Below are positions 39,543 to 50,000 of a DNA stretch of 58,098 bases, in pieces (the stretch's first letter is position 1; each line of letters opens with the position of its first letter). A program made the translations under genes and the position numbers. Location of the stretch: NCBI GenBank assembly GCA_020621985.1, contig JAHRYS010000007.1, positions 1-58,098 of the forward strand, written 5' to 3'. Source of the stretch: Candidatus Ferrigenium altingense. GTDB lineage: Bacteria; Pseudomonadota; Gammaproteobacteria; Burkholderiales; Gallionellaceae. Below the pieces are notes generated by a model. That model searched no databases and had not been told where the DNA came from. It saw nothing but the letters and a program-made list of their open reading frames with translations.

Positions 39543-41047
39543 TGTTCCCCCTTGAACAGTTAAACGAACTGAACGTAAAAATCATGCGCCTGGTGACCGA
39601 TAGCCGCGCGGTGCGGCAGGGCGATACCTTCGTCGCCTATCCCGGTGAAAAAACGGATGGCCGGCAATTCATCGCACAGGCGATTGCGCAGGGCGCGAAT
39701 GCGGTGATCTGGGAGGCGCAGCATTTTGTCTGGGACGCCGCTTGGCAAATACCCAATATCGCGGTGAGCGACCTGCGCCACAAGGCGGGATGGCTGGCGG
39801 ACGCGGTGTATGGCGCGCCTTCCGAAAAATTGTGGCTGGTGGGGGTCACCGGCACCAACGGCAAGACTTCCACCAGCCACTGGATCGCGCAGGCGCTGAA
39901 CGATGCCGGAAAAAAATGCGCGCTGATCGGTACCCTTGGTAATGGATTCCTGGGGGTCAACGGTTTTGCCGGCGCGCTGCAGGCCAGCGCCAACACCACG
40001 CCGGATGCGATCTGCGTGCATGGCCTGCTCGCGGATTACCGGCGCGCCGATGCGCAGGCCGTGGCGATGGAAGTGTCCTCGCACGCGCTGGCGCAGGGGC
40101 GGGTGAACGGCGTGCGTTTCGATGTGGCGTTGCTGACCAACCTGAGCCGCGACCATCTCGATTATCACGGCGACATGGCAAGCTACGCGGCGAGCAAACG
40201 CAAGCTGTTCGATTGGCAGCAACTTAAATTTGCCGTGGTCAATCTCGACGACGCGTTCGGCGCGGAACTGGCGGAACAATTGCAGGATGCGGCGGTCGAG
40301 GTGATCGGCTACGGTCTGGGCGATGCCGCGTTGCAACTGGCCGAGCGTCTCGGGCTGCGCATGGTGTATGGCCACCTCGCGGAGATGAGCGGGCAGGGCT
40401 TGCGGCTGAACGTGCATTCGAGCTGGGGCGGGGCGCAGATCAACAGCACGCTGGTCGGCCGTTTCAATGCGGCGAATCTGCTGGGCGCATTGGCGGTGTT
40501 GCTGGTGAGCGGCATCGAATTGCGCGATGCGGCGCAGTCGCTGGGCAAGGTGCAGGCGGTGGCGGGACGGATGCAGCGCTTGGGCGGTGCAGACCAACCG
40601 ACCGTGATCGTGGACTACGCGCATACGCCGGATGCGCTGGAGAAAGTGTTGCTGGCGTTGCGCGAAGTCGGAGCATCGGCTGGCGGCAGGCTGATCTGCG
40701 TATTCGGTTGCGGCGGCGACCGAGATCGCGGCAAGCGCGCGATGATGGGACGGGTCGCCGAGAAGTTTTCCGACCATTGCATCGTCACCAGCGACAACCC
40801 GCGCAGCGAAGAACCGCAGCACATCATTGCCGAAATCCTCGGCGGCATGAACGCGAGCAACCACGAGATTGTCATCGAGCGTGCTGCGGCCATCGAGCGC
40901 GCCATCGGTTTGGCGCGGCAACGCGATACCGTGCTGCTGGCGGGCAAGGGGCATGAGGATTATCAGGAAATCAACGGCGTGAAGCATTCGTTCAGCGATG
41001 TGGCGATTGCCGAGGCCGCGCTGCGGACATGGAGGGCGCCAGCATGA
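39542..41047 (+). CDS. murE: UDP-MurNAc-tripeptide synthetase (meso-diaminopimelate adding)
   Basis: Adds meso-diaminopimelate to UDP-MurNAc-L-Ala-D-Glu. 501 residues. ATP site GVTGTNGKTSTSHWI, VDYAHTPDALEKVL, and the diaminopimelate-selecting DNPR in TSDNPRSEEP; GKGHEDYQ near the C-terminus. ATG 39542 lies 4 bases after GGAGGAGG and overlaps the ftsI stop. The stop overlaps murF as ATGA. Confidence 0.97.
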   Translation: MFPLEQLNELNVKIMRLVTDSRAVRQGDTFVAYPGEKTDGRQFIAQAIAQGANAVIWEAQHFVWDAAWQIPNIAVSDLRHKAGWLADAVYGAPSEKLWLVGVTGTNGKTSTSHWIAQALNDAGKKCALIGTLGNGFLGVNGFAGALQASANTTPDAICVHGLLADYRRADAQAVAMEVSSHALAQGRVNGVRFDVALLTNLSRDHLDYHGDMASYAASKRKLFDWQQLKFAVVNLDDAFGAELAEQLQDAAVEVIGYGLGDAALQLAERLGLRMVYGHLAEMSGQGLRLNVHSSWGGAQINSTLVGRFNAANLLGALAVLLVSGIELRDAAQSLGKVQAVAGRMQRLGGADQPTVIVDYAHTPDALEKVLLALREVGASAGGRLICVFGCGGDRDRGKRAMMGRVAEKFSDHCIVTSDNPRSEEPQHIIAEILGGMNASNHEIVIERAAAIERAIGLARQRDTVLLAGKGHEDYQEINGVKHSFSDVAIAEAALRTWRAPA

Positions 41048-42498
41048 AAGAAGCCGGCATGATGCGGCTCTCGCAAGCCGCGCAGGCGCTGAATGGCCGG
41101 TTGGTCGGCCCCGACGCGCAGTTTGATGCGATCTCGACCGACAGCCGGAAAATAAAAACCGGCGATTTGTTCGTCGCCTTGCGCGGCGAACATTTTGACG
41201 GCTACGAGTTTGTCGCAACCGCTGCGCAAACGGGTGCCGTGGCTGCGCTGGTCAACGCGGATAGCTATCGTGGCGAAACCCCGGCTTGCCCATTGCTGCT
41301 CGTGGAGGACACGCGCCTCGCGCTGGGACAGCTCGCGGCGTACTGGCGCAAACAGTTCGACATTCCTCTGGTGGCGATCACCGGCAGCAATGGCAAGACC
41401 ACGGTGAAGGAAATGCTCGCCGGAATTTTGCGCTTGGCAGCAGGCGGCGATGATGCAGTGCTGGCCACCAAGGGCAATTTCAACAACGACATCGGCATGC
41501 CGCTGACCCTGCTGCAATTGAATGCGCAGCATCGCTATGCCGTGATCGAAATGGGCATGAACCATCCCGGCGAAATCGATTACCTGACGCATCTCGCCTG
41601 CCCCGATGTGGCGCTGGTCACCAATGCCAGCGGCGCGCATCTGGAAGGGCTGGGTTCGGTGGAAGCGGTGGCGCATGCCAAGGGGGAAATCTTTGGCGGA
41701 CTCAAGCATCAGGGTGCCGCGGTGATCAATGCAGACGATGACTATGCGCCGCTGTGGCGGACGCTGGCCGGTTCGCACTCCATGCTCGAGTTCGGCCTGA
41801 ATCAGCCCGCTGATGTGACCGGGCAATGGCAGCCGCGCGGGGCTGGCCTGCACCTGGATGCCCAGACTCCATCGGGCGATTTCAGCGCGGATTTGCAGGT
41901 GCCCGGTGCGCACAATGCGCGCAACGCCTTGGCGGCGACCGCCGCCGCCGTCGCATTGAAGGTGCCGCTGGAAACCATTGCCGCAGGTCTGGAAAAATTC
42001 GGCGGCGTCGCCGGGCGCTTGCAGCGCAAGGCTGCGCGGCATGGCGCGATGTTGATCGACGACACCTACAACGCCAATCCTGCCTCGCTGCGCGCCGCGA
42101 TCGAAGTGCTGGCCCAGGCAGATGGCAAGCGCGTGCTGGTGCTGGGCGATATGGGCGAGTTGGGCGATAACGCCGCCTCGTTCCATGCCGGGGTCGGAAC
42201 CGCAGCGCGCAGCGCCGGAATCGAGAAGCTCTATGCCTTGGGCGCGTTAAGCAGCAACGCGGTGCGAGCCTTCGGTTGCGGCGCGGAGCATTTCGAGCGC
42301 ATCGAGGATTTGCAGAAAGCGCTGGAAGATGAACTGGATGAGGACACCACCGTGCTGGTGAAGGGTTCGCGCTTCATGAAAATGGAGCGCGTGGTGCAGT
42401 ATCTGGAGAGTGGTGAGTTGGAAGTGGGGAGTGGAAAACACGCCCCCCACTCACCACTTTCCACTCCCCACTTACCAAAGGAAAAAAAATGTTGCTAG
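41044..42498 (+). CDS. murF: UDP-MurNAc-pentapeptide synthetase, with a repeat-derived C-terminal tail
   Basis: Adds D-Ala-D-Ala to the tripeptide precursor. 484 residues. ATP site [28 protein letters not shown], and [14 protein letters not shown] are typical. ATG 41044 overlaps the murE stop and has GGAGG 8 bases upstream. The conserved protein ends near [15 protein letters not shown]; the last 29 residues ([18 protein letters not shown] and onward to KKCC) are encoded by a hairpin repeat. The tail overlaps the mraY start by 10 bases. Confidence 0.96.
   Translation: MKEAGMMRLSQAAQALNGRLVGPDAQFDAISTDSRKIKTGDLFVALRGEHFDGYEFVATAAQTGAVAALVNADSYRGETPACPLLLVEDTRLALGQLAAYWRKQFDIPLVAITGSNGKTTVKEMLAGILRLAAGGDDAVLATKGNFNNDIGMPLTLLQLNAQHRYAVIEMGMNHPGEIDYLTHLACPDVALVTNASGAHLEGLGSVEAVAHAKGEIFGGLKHQGAAVINADDDYAPLWRTLAGSHSMLEFGLNQPADVTGQWQPRGAGLHLDAQTPSGDFSADLQVPGAHNARNALAATAAAVALKVPLETIAAGLEKFGGVAGRLQRKAARHGAMLIDDTYNANPASLRAAIEVLAQADGKRVLVLGDMGELGDNAASFHAGVGTAARSAGIEKLYALGALSSNAVRAFGCGAEHFERIEDLQKALEDELDEDTTVLVKGSRFMKMERVVQYLESGELEVGSGKHAPHSPLSTPHLPKEKKCC
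42405..42476. repeat. Hairpin repeat, GAGTGGGGAGTGG type, forming the murF 3' end
   Basis: Left arm (42405-42442) is GGAGAGTGGTGAGTTGGAAG followed by TGGGGAGTGG; right arm (42443-42476) is its approximate inverted complement, rich in CCACTCCCC. It lies in frame in murF and just before mraY. Confidence 0.8.
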
Positions 42499-43574
42499 CG
42501 TTCGCACAATGGCTCGCCCAGGACATCAGGTTCTTCAGTGTGTTCAATTACATCACGCTGCGCGCGGTGCTGGCGGCGATGACCGCGCTGGTCATTTCAT
42601 TCCTGGTCGGGCCGGCGATGATCCGCAAGCTGACCGCCTACAAGATCGGGCAATCGGTGCGCAGCGACGGGCCGCAGACGCATCTGGTCAAGGCAGGCAC
42701 CCCGACGATGGGCGGCGCGCTGATCCTCACTTCGATCGCGATCACCACGTTGCTGTGGGGCGATTTGCGCAACCATTACGTATGGGTAGTGCTGCTTACC
42801 ACGCTGGGTTTCGGCGTGATCGGCTGGGTGGACGATTACCGCAAGGTGGTGCATCGCAATCCCAAGGGGTTGTCGGCCAAGGCAAAAATGGGTTGGCAAT
42901 CCATTATCGCGCTGATTGTCGGTATCTATTTGTGGAACACCGCCAGCCTGCCCGCGCATACCGAACTGATCGTGCCGTTCCTGAAGTTCCTGGTGTTTCC
43001 GCTGTCGGCGTTCGCATTCATTGCGCTGGTCTATCTGGTCATCGTCGGCACCAGCAACGCGGTGAATCTGACCGACGGGCTGGACGGGCTGGCCATCATG
43101 CCCACCATCCTGGTAAGCGGCGCGCTGGCGATCTTCGCCTATGTGGCGGGCAATGTGGTGTTCGCGAAATATCTCGGCATTCCTTACATCCCGGGCGCGG
43201 GCGAACTGGCGATATTCTGCGGTGCGATTGCCGGCGCGGGGCTGGCCTTCCTGTGGTTCAACGCCTATCCCGCCGAAGTGTTCATGGGCGACGTCGGTGC
43301 GCTGGCGCTCGGTGCGGCGCTCGGCGTCGTGGCGGTGATCGTGCGCCAAGAGCTGGTGCTGTTCATCATGGGCGGCGTATTCGTGGTCGAGGCGGTGTCG
43401 GTAATGATCCAGGTGGCCTCGTTCAAGCTCACCGGCAAGCGCGTGTTCCGGATGGCGCCGCTGCACCATCACTATGAGCTGAAGGGCTGGAAAGAGACAC
43501 AGGTGGTGGTCAGGTTCTGGATCATCACCATGCTGCTGGTGTTGATCGGGCTGGCAACGCTGAAGTTGAGGTAG
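42489..43574 (+). CDS. mraY: Phospho-MurNAc-pentapeptide transferase
   Basis: Inner-membrane enzyme that makes lipid I on undecaprenyl phosphate. 361 residues, about ten membrane segments. Conserved catalytic parts: [42 protein letters not shown] and [11 protein letters not shown]. It starts inside the end of murF. It is followed by a hairpin repeat before murD. Confidence 0.97.
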   Translation: MLLAFAQWLAQDIRFFSVFNYITLRAVLAAMTALVISFLVGPAMIRKLTAYKIGQSVRSDGPQTHLVKAGTPTMGGALILTSIAITTLLWGDLRNHYVWVVLLTTLGFGVIGWVDDYRKVVHRNPKGLSAKAKMGWQSIIALIVGIYLWNTASLPAHTELIVPFLKFLVFPLSAFAFIALVYLVIVGTSNAVNLTDGLDGLAIMPTILVSGALAIFAYVAGNVVFAKYLGIPYIPGAGELAIFCGAIAGAGLAFLWFNAYPAEVFMGDVGALALGAALGVVAVIVRQELVLFIMGGVFVVEAVSVMIQVASFKLTGKRVFRMAPLHHHYELKGWKETQVVVRFWIITMLLVLIGLATLKLR

Positions 43575-43576
43575 AT

Positions 43577-43662
43577 CGTAGGGTGGGCACGTATTTGTGC
43601 CCACGCGTTACCGCGTGTTCTTGCGCGTGGGCAAACGATGAGGCCGTTTGCCCACCCTACGG
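43577..43662. repeat. GTAGGGTGGGCA-type palindromic repeat between mraY and murD
   Basis: Outer arms CGTAGGGTGGGCA and TGCCCACCCTACG are exact inverted complements; inside are GCACGTATTTGTGC, ACGCGTTACCGCGT and GCGTGGGCAAACG. The whole can fold into a branched hairpin. It is a known type of dispersed intergenic repeat in proteobacteria. Confidence 0.8.
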
Positions 43663-43684
43663 AAAGCTGTTTTTAGGAGAAGTT

Positions 43685-45076
43685 TTGAAACAATGGGCTG
43701 ACAAAAATGTGCTGGTGCTCGGTCTCGGTGAGACCGGCCTGTCGATGCTGCGCTGGTTGAGCGCGCAGGGTGCGCGCCTGCGCGCCGCTGACAGCCGCAG
43801 CGAACCGCACGGTTTGGCCGAAGCCGGGCGGCATGTCGCAGCCGGGCAGATTTTTTGCGGCGCATTCGGCGATGCCTTGTTTGACGGCATCGACCTGATC
43901 GCCATCAGCCCCGGCGTGCCGCTAAGTGACCCGGCCGTGGCACGCGCCGTGGCGCGCGGCATTCCGGTGGCAGGCGACATCGAGCTGTTCGCATGGCATC
44001 TTGAAGCCAGCGGCTTGCGGTCAAACACTAGGGTTTTGGCGATCACCGGCGCGAACGGCAAGACCACCGTGACCAGCATGGTGGAGCACCTGTGCAAGGC
44101 GGCGGGCAAGGACGCGGTCGCGGCGGGCAACATCTCGCCGGCGGTGCTGGATGTGGTGCTGGCGCGCGGTGCAAGCCAGCCGGAAATATGGGTGCTGGAA
44201 TTGTCCAGCTTCCAGCTCGAGACGACCGCGACGCTGGATGCCGATGCGGCGACGGTGCTCAACATCAGCGAAGATCACCTCGACCGCTATGCCGGCATCG
44301 ATGAATACGCGGCGGCCAAGGCGCGAATTTTTGCGGGCTGCGGGGTGCAGGTGCTGAATCGCGACGATGCGCGCAGCATGGGTATGGCATTGCCCGGCCG
44401 CGAGGTCGTCACTTTCGGACTCGATGTGTCGTCTCACGAACGGGATTTCGGCGTGGAGCGGGAGCGCGGCGATATCTGGCTGATGCAGGGCGATCAGCGG
44501 CTGCTCAAAGTCGGCGAGCTGCAGATCGCCGGGATGCACAATGTTGCCAACGCACTGGCTGCGTTGGCGCTGTGCCGCGCGATCGACTTGCCGATGACGG
44601 CATTGCTCGATGCGTTGCGCAGCTTCCGGGGGTTGCCGCATCGCGTGGAGCGCGTGGCCGAAATCGACGGCGTGGTCTATTACGACGATTCCAAGGGAAC
44701 CAATGTCGGCGCGACGGTCGCCGCGCTGGAAGGTCTGGGGCGCAAGGTGGTGCTGTTGGCGGGCGGCGAAGGCAAAGGGCAGGATTTCGCGCCGCTCAAA
44801 CCGGCGGTGATGCGGCATGCGCGCGCGGTGGTGCTGATCGGCCGGGATGCGCCGCTGATCGCGTCGGCGCTGGATGGCTGCGGCGTGCCGCTGCTGCACG
44901 TCAAGAACATGAACGATGCGGTGCGGCAGGCCGCGCAACTCGCGCAATCGGGCGACGCGGTATTGCTGTCGCCGGCTTGCGCCAGCTTCGACATGTTCCG
45001 CAACTATGCGCATCGCGCCGAGATCTTCGTGGAAGCAGTGCATGAGTTGATCAAGGAGGCCGCATGGTCTCGCTGA
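43685..45076 (+). CDS. murD: UDP-MurNAc-L-alanine:D-glutamate ligase
   Basis: Adds D-glutamate to UDP-MurNAc-L-Ala. 463 residues. [18 protein letters not shown] at the N-terminus, ATP site [13 protein letters not shown], and [17 protein letters not shown]. There is no in-frame ATG near the conserved start; TTG 43685 (LKQWADKNV) with AGGAG five bases before it is the likely start. The longer open frame to 43583 is repeat sequence. It overlaps ftsW by 13 bases. Confidence 0.95.
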   Translation: MKQWADKNVLVLGLGETGLSMLRWLSAQGARLRAADSRSEPHGLAEAGRHVAAGQIFCGAFGDALFDGIDLIAISPGVPLSDPAVARAVARGIPVAGDIELFAWHLEASGLRSNTRVLAITGANGKTTVTSMVEHLCKAAGKDAVAAGNISPAVLDVVLARGASQPEIWVLELSSFQLETTATLDADAATVLNISEDHLDRYAGIDEYAAAKARIFAGCGVQVLNRDDARSMGMALPGREVVTFGLDVSSHERDFGVERERGDIWLMQGDQRLLKVGELQIAGMHNVANALAALALCRAIDLPMTALLDALRSFRGLPHRVERVAEIDGVVYYDDSKGTNVGATVAALEGLGRKVVLLAGGEGKGQDFAPLKPAVMRHARAVVLIGRDAPLIASALDGCGVPLLHVKNMNDAVRQAAQLAQSGDAVLLSPACASFDMFRNYAHRAEIFVEAVHELIKEAAWSR

Positions 45077-46281
45077 TGCCGACAAGAAATATGCAGGCTG
45101 ATGCACCGGGGCCGCGCCGTCCCTTCGCCGTCAAGACGCGCACCCGTCCGCCGCAGGCGCAGTTCGACGAGCTGCTGATCTGGGTATTGATCGCGCTGCT
45201 CGCGCTCGGGCTGGTGATGGTGTATTCCGCCTCGATCGCCACGGCGGAAGCCGGCAAATTTACCGGCTACCAGCCTGCTTATTATTTGCTGCGGCATGGC
45301 GTGTTCATCGCTGCGGGATTGCTCGCCGGGCTGCTCGCTTTCCAGGTGCCGGTGCAGCTATGGCAGAACTATGCGCCCTACCTGTTCCTGGCCGGGGCGG
45401 TGTTGCTGGTCCTGGTGCTGATCCCGGGCATCGGGCGCGAAGTCAACGGCAGCCGTCGCTGGCTGTCGCTGTTCGTCGTCAATCTGCAGCCTTCCGAATT
45501 GATGAAGCTGTTTGCCGTGCTGTACGCCGCGAGCTATACGGTGCGCAAGGCAAAGGTGAAGGGCACCTTCGTCAAGGCGTTCGTGCCGATGTTCGTTGTG
45601 ATGGCGCTGGTCGGCAGCCTGCTGCTGCTGGAGCCGGACATGGGTGCATTTGTCGTGATACTTGCAATCGCAGTCAGCACGCTGTGGCTGGGCGGCTTCA
45701 ATCTCAAGGTGTTTGCCGGGCTGGTCGTGACCCTGCCGCTGGCGTTTGCCGCGCTGATCCTTTCCTCTCCGTACCGCATGCAGCGCGTCGTCGGCTTCAT
45801 GGATCCGTGGTCCGACCCGTACGGCAAGGGCTACCAGCTGAGCCATGCGCTGATCGCCTTCGGGCGCGGCGAATGGTTCGGCGTGGGGCTGGGCGGCAGC
45901 GTGGAAAAACTGTTCTACCTGCCGGAGGCGCATACCGATTTCCTGATGGCGGTGATCGCCGAAGAGCTGGGGCTGGCCGGCATCACGGCGGTCATCGCGT
46001 TGTTCGCGCTGCTGGTGGTGCGCGCCTTCCAGATTGGCCGCCATGCCGCCTTCCTCGAACGCAATTTTTCCGCGCTGGCCGCGCAGGGCATCGGCGTGTG
46101 GCTCGGCGTGCAGGCGATGATCAACATCGGCGTGAACATGGGCGTGCTGCCGACCAAGGGACTGACCCTGCCGTTCCTCAGCTTCGGCGGCAGCGGCCTG
46201 GTGGTGAACTGTATCGCCGCCGCGGTGCTGCTCAGAGTCGATTACGAGAATAGAAGAGTTGCTCGAGGGTTGCCGGTATGA
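45064..46281 (+). CDS. ftsW: Septal peptidoglycan glycosyltransferase FtsW
   Basis: SEDS-family membrane enzyme that polymerises glycan strands at the septum with FtsI. 405 residues, about ten membrane segments. [34 protein letters not shown], and the C-terminal [18 protein letters not shown] are signature sequences. GGAGG lies before ATG 45064 within the end of murD. Confidence 0.96.
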   Translation: MVSLMPTRNMQADAPGPRRPFAVKTRTRPPQAQFDELLIWVLIALLALGLVMVYSASIATAEAGKFTGYQPAYYLLRHGVFIAAGLLAGLLAFQVPVQLWQNYAPYLFLAGAVLLVLVLIPGIGREVNGSRRWLSLFVVNLQPSELMKLFAVLYAASYTVRKAKVKGTFVKAFVPMFVVMALVGSLLLLEPDMGAFVVILAIAVSTLWLGGFNLKVFAGLVVTLPLAFAALILSSPYRMQRVVGFMDPWSDPYGKGYQLSHALIAFGRGEWFGVGLGGSVEKLFYLPEAHTDFLMAVIAEELGLAGITAVIALFALLVVRAFQIGRHAAFLERNFSALAAQGIGVWLGVQAMINIGVNMGVLPTKGLTLPFLSFGGSGLVVNCIAAAVLLRVDYENRRVARGLPV

Positions 46282-46299
46282 ACCTGAAAAAACAAATTA

Positions 46300-46358
46300 G
46301 CCACAGAGAACGCAGAGCACACAGAGAAAACCATCGCCCTCTCTGTGATCTCTGTGGC
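46300..46358. repeat. Short-period inverted repeat, CCACAGAG type, before murG
   Basis: Left arm GCCACAGAGAACGCAGAGCA then CACAGAGA (to 46332), right arm CTCTCTGTGATCTCTGTGGC (46339-46358). CAGAG recurs at an 8-10 base period. It fills nearly the whole 94-bp gap between ftsW and murG. Confidence 0.8.
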
Positions 46359-46375
46359 AAAAAGGGTTTTAAACA

Positions 46376-47440
46376 ATGAGCCGCAGCATCCTGATCATGG
46401 CAGGCGGCACCGGCGGGCACATCATGCCGGGGCTGGCGGTCGCCGACATCCTGCGTTCGCGGGGCTGGCAGGTAACCTGGCTGGGGGCGCCGGACAGCAT
46501 GGAGGCCGAACTGGTGCCGAAGCACGGTTACGGCATGGCTTGGGTGCGCTTCTCCGGCTTGCGCGGCAAGGGCCTGCTGCGCAAGCTGCTGTTGCCGTTC
46601 AATCTGCTGATTGCGCTGTCACAGAGCGCGGCGGCGATCTTCCGCTACCGTCCCGATGTGGTGCTGGGTATGGGCGGTTACATCACTTTTCCGGGCGGCC
46701 TGATGGCGGCCTTGTTGCGCCGTCCGCTGGTGATCCACGAACAGAACTCCATCGCCGGACTGAGCAACAAGGTGCTGGCGCGCATCGCACAAAAAACACT
46801 GAGCGGCTTCCCCGATGTGCTGCCGAAGGCGGTCTGGTGCGGCAATCCGGTGCGCGGCAGCATCGCCGGCGTGCCTGCGCCGCAGATGCGTTATGCGGCG
46901 CGCAGCGGCAGGCTGAATATGCTGGTCGTGGGCGGCAGCCTCGGCGCGAAGGCGCTCAACGAAACCATGCCGCAGGCGCTCGCGTTGCTGCCGGCAGAGG
47001 TACGCCCGAATGTGGTTCATCAAACCGGCAAGCAGCATTTTGCGGCCGTGCAGCAGCTGTATCGGCAGGCCGGCGTGCAGGCCGACATCCAACCATTTCT
47101 TGAAGACATGGCAGGCAGCTACGCGAATGCCGACCTGGTGATCTGCCGCGCCGGCGCATTGACCATCGCGGAGCTCGCGGCGGCGGGCGTGGCGAGCATT
47201 CTGATCCCGTTCCCGTTTGCGGTGGACGACCACCAGACGCACAACGCGCGCTTTCTCTCCGAGCGCGGCGCGGCGGTCTTGCTGCCGCAGACGGAGTTGA
47301 GTGCGGAGAAGCTGGCGCAGTTGCTGCGCGGATTGGATCGCGAAAAATTAGCGGCGATGGCGCAGCAGGCGCGCGGCGTGGCCAAGGCCGATGCGGCGCA
47401 ACGAGTCGCGCAGGTATGCGCAGAACTGGCTGGAATATGA
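46376..47440 (+). CDS. murG: UDP-GlcNAc:lipid I N-acetylglucosaminyltransferase
   Basis: Makes lipid II from lipid I on the inner face of the membrane. 354 residues. [17 protein letters not shown] at the N-terminus, [17 protein letters not shown], and the donor-binding [15 protein letters not shown]. The ribosome site is weak (AAGGG). Preceded and followed by short-period hairpin repeats, so it is one of the few genes of the cluster not overlapping its neighbours. Confidence 0.97.
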   Translation: MSRSILIMAGGTGGHIMPGLAVADILRSRGWQVTWLGAPDSMEAELVPKHGYGMAWVRFSGLRGKGLLRKLLLPFNLLIALSQSAAAIFRYRPDVVLGMGGYITFPGGLMAALLRRPLVIHEQNSIAGLSNKVLARIAQKTLSGFPDVLPKAVWCGNPVRGSIAGVPAPQMRYAARSGRLNMLVVGGSLGAKALNETMPQALALLPAEVRPNVVHQTGKQHFAAVQQLYRQAGVQADIQPFLEDMAGSYANADLVICRAGALTIAELAAAGVASILIPFPFAVDDHQTHNARFLSERGAAVLLPQTELSAEKLAQLLRGLDREKLAAMAQQARGVAKADAAQRVAQVCAELAGI

Positions 47441-47456
47441 AACTGAAAACCAATTC

Positions 47457-47575
47457 TGTCCACGAAAGACACGAAAGGCACGAAAGAAAACCGTGGTCTG
47501 TCTTGTTCGTGCTTTTGCGAGTTTTCGCCTTGCGGCGAAATACCTGCCTACCCCACTTCGTGTCTTTCGTGGACA
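47457..47575. repeat. Short-period inverted repeat, CACGAAAGA type, before murC
   Basis: Left arm TGTCCACGAAAGACACGAAA then GGCACGAAAGA (to 47491), right arm CTTCGTGTCTTTCGTGGACA (47556-47575). CACGAAA recurs at a 9-10 base period. An inner TTCGCCTTGCGGCGAA hairpin lies between the arms. It fills the gap between murG and murC. Confidence 0.8.
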
Positions 47576-47589
47576 AATAGGGTTAAGAG

Positions 47590-48999
47590 ATGAAGCATAA
47601 AGTCAAACACCTCCATTTCGTCGGCATCGGCGGCTCCGGCATGAACGGCATCGCCGAAGTGCTGCTGAACCTCGGCTTCCAGGTCAGCGGTTCCGACCTC
47701 GGCGAGAATGTCGCCACGCAACGCCTCAGGCAGCTCGGCGCGACGGTGTATCTCGGCCATGCCGAACAGCATCTCACCGACGCCGACGCGGTGGTGGTTT
47801 CCACCGCCGTCAAGGCAGACAATCCCGAAGTGGCCGCGGCGCGCGCGCGCCGCATCCCGGTGGTGCCGCGCGCGATGATGCTGGCCGAGCTGATGCGCCT
47901 GCGCCAGGGCATCGCGGTGGCGGGCACGCACGGCAAAACTACCACCACCTCGCTGGCCGCCAGCGTGCTGGCCAAAGGCGGCTTCGACCCCACCTTCGTG
48001 ATCGGCGGCAAGCTCAACAGCAGCGGCGCCAATGCCAGGCTCGGCACCGGCGAGTTCATCGTCGCCGAGGCCGACGAATCGGATGCGTCGTTCCTGTATT
48101 TGCAGCCGATCATCGCGGTGATCACCAACATCGATGCCGACCACATGGAGACCTATGGCCACGATTTCGGCAGGCTCAAGCAGGCGTTCGTGGACTTCGT
48201 CGAGCACCTGCCGTTCTACGGCATGGCGATGCTGTGCATCGACGATGCAAACGTGCGCGAAATCCTGCCGCGCATCAGCAAGCCGGTGTGCACTTACGGC
48301 CTCAGCGAGGGCGCAATGATCCGTGCGGTGAATGTGCGCCATCAGGGCGGACAGATGCGCTTCACCGCCGAATGCCGCCAGAACGGCACGCCGAAAGATC
48401 TGGACATCACGCTGAATTTGGCCGGGGTACACAACGTGCTGAACGCGCTGGCAGCGATCGCGATCGCGCTGGAGGTGTGCGTCGCGGACGACGCCATCGT
48501 TGCGGCTTTGGCCGAATTCCAGGGCGTGGGGCGGCGCTTCCAGCGCTACGGCGAAATCAGGCTATCCAATGGCGGCAGCTTCACTTTGATTGACGACTAC
48601 GGCCACCACCCGGTGGAAATGGCCGCCACGCTGGCGGCGGTGCGCGGCGCATTCCCCGGCAAGCGGCTGGTGCTGGCCTTCCAGCCGCACCGTTACACGC
48701 GCACCCGCGACCTGTTCGAGGATTTCGTGAAGGTGTTGTGCGGCGTGGATGCGTTGCTGCTGGCGGAAGTCTATGCGGCGGGTGAGCCGCCCATCGTCGC
48801 GGCGGACGGGCGCGCGCTGATGCATGCGTTGCGCGTCGCCGGGCAGGATGAGGCGATCTTTGTCGGGAGTATTCAGGATATGCCGCAGGCCATCATGCAG
48901 ATGGCGCGCGACGGCGATGTGGTCATCACGATGGGCGCGGGCTCGATCGGCGGCGTACCCGGCGCGATGGCGAAACAGATGACTCAGTGCAAGAAATGA
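47590..48999 (+). CDS. murC: UDP-MurNAc:L-alanine ligase
   Basis: First amino-acid addition to UDP-MurNAc. 469 residues. [19 protein letters not shown] at the N-terminus, ATP site [31 protein letters not shown], and [16 protein letters not shown]. The stop overlaps the murB start as ATGA. Confidence 0.97.
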   Translation: MKHKVKHLHFVGIGGSGMNGIAEVLLNLGFQVSGSDLGENVATQRLRQLGATVYLGHAEQHLTDADAVVVSTAVKADNPEVAAARARRIPVVPRAMMLAELMRLRQGIAVAGTHGKTTTTSLAASVLAKGGFDPTFVIGGKLNSSGANARLGTGEFIVAEADESDASFLYLQPIIAVITNIDADHMETYGHDFGRLKQAFVDFVEHLPFYGMAMLCIDDANVREILPRISKPVCTYGLSEGAMIRAVNVRHQGGQMRFTAECRQNGTPKDLDITLNLAGVHNVLNALAAIAIALEVCVADDAIVAALAEFQGVGRRFQRYGEIRLSNGGSFTLIDDYGHHPVEMAATLAAVRGAFPGKRLVLAFQPHRYTRTRDLFEDFVKVLCGVDALLLAEVYAAGEPPIVAADGRALMHALRVAGQDEAIFVGSIQDMPQAIMQMARDGDVVITMGAGSIGGVPGAMAKQMTQCKK

Positions 49000-50000
49000 A
49001 CATGACCGAGCCGACACAGTTCAAGACGGAAGGCTTGCGCGGAGAGATGCGCTGCGACGTGCCCATGAGCCGCCATACGAGTTGGCGCGCGGGCGGTGCG
49101 GCCGAGCGCATGTACCAGCCCGCCGACCTGAATGATCTGCTGGCCTTCCTGCGCGGCTTGTCGGACGAAGAGCCGCTGCATGCGGTGGGCCTGGGCAGCA
49201 ACCTGCTGGTGCGCGATGGTGGGTTGCGCGGCACGGTGTTGCTGTTGCACGGCGCGCTGGGCGGGCTGCGTCTCGAAGCAGACGGCTCGGTCTACGCCGA
49301 GGCCGGCGTGCCGGGTGCAAAGCTGGCGCGCTTCGCCGCCTTGCACAACTTGCGCGGTGCGGAATTCTGCGCCGGCATCCCCGGCACGGTCGGCGGCATG
49401 CTCGCGATGAATGCCGGCTGCTATGGCAGCGAGATTTGGGAAAAAGTGCTGCGCGTGCAGACGGTGGATCGGAGCGGCGCGCTGCATGAACGGGCATCAT
49501 CGGATTATGAAATTGGTTATCGGCATGTGGCATTGAGGGAGAAGGGAGAAGGGAGAAGGGAGAAGGGTAAAACCTCGAAGCCCGGCGAAGTTACCCTTCC
49601 CCCTTCCCCCTTCCCCCTTCCCCCAGAAGAGTTTTTCATCGCCGCAATGCTGAAGTTCGAGGCGGGCGACGGCGACATTGCGCGACAGGAGATCAAGGCG
49701 CTGCTCGGCAAGCGCATCACCAGCCAGCCGCTGAACCTGCCCAATGCCGGATCGGTATTCCGCAACCCGCCGGGCGATCATGCGGCGCGGCTGATCCAGC
49801 AGTGCGGGCTGAAGGGCAGGCGCATCGGTGGCGCGCAGGTGTCGGAGAAACACGCCAACTTCATCGTGAACACCGGCGGCGCGACGGCGGCGGACATCGA
49901 AAATCTGATCGACGAAGTGCGGACGGCGGTGCGGCAACAGACCGGCATCGACCTGCATCCGGAAGTAAGAATTATTGGTGAACATACGAATCATGGATAA
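48996..50000 (+). CDS. murB: UDP-N-acetylenolpyruvoylglucosamine reductase, with in-frame repeat insertion
   Basis: FAD enzyme that reduces enolpyruvyl-UDP-GlcNAc to UDP-MurNAc with NADPH. 334 residues. FAD domain: [52 protein letters not shown]; the catalytic Ser is in [14 protein letters not shown]. Between GYRHVAL and FFIAAMLKF lies an in-frame insert of about 30 low-complexity residues ([29 protein letters not shown]) encoded by a purine/pyrimidine hairpin. ATG 48996 overlaps the murC stop; ATG 49002 is possible. The frame is intact, so the enzyme is probably functional. Confidence 0.95.
   Translation: MNMTEPTQFKTEGLRGEMRCDVPMSRHTSWRAGGAAERMYQPADLNDLLAFLRGLSDEEPLHAVGLGSNLLVRDGGLRGTVLLLHGALGGLRLEADGSVYAEAGVPGAKLARFAALHNLRGAEFCAGIPGTVGGMLAMNAGCYGSEIWEKVLRVQTVDRSGALHERASSDYEIGYRHVALREKGEGRREKGKTSKPGEVTLPPSPFPLPPEEFFIAAMLKFEAGDGDIARQEIKALLGKRITSQPLNLPNAGSVFRNPPGDHAARLIQQCGLKGRRIGGAQVSEKHANFIVNTGGATAADIENLIDEVRTAVRQQTGIDLHPEVRIIGEHTNHG
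49535..49624. repeat. GGGAGAA/TTCCCCC hairpin element inside murB
   Basis: Left arm: GGGAGAA repeated at a 7-base period (49535-49573), ending GGGTAAAAC. Right arm: GTTACCCTTCCCCCTTCCCC and further CCCTT units (49590-49624). It is a member of the same family as 16147-16231. Length keeps the murB frame. Confidence 0.9.
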
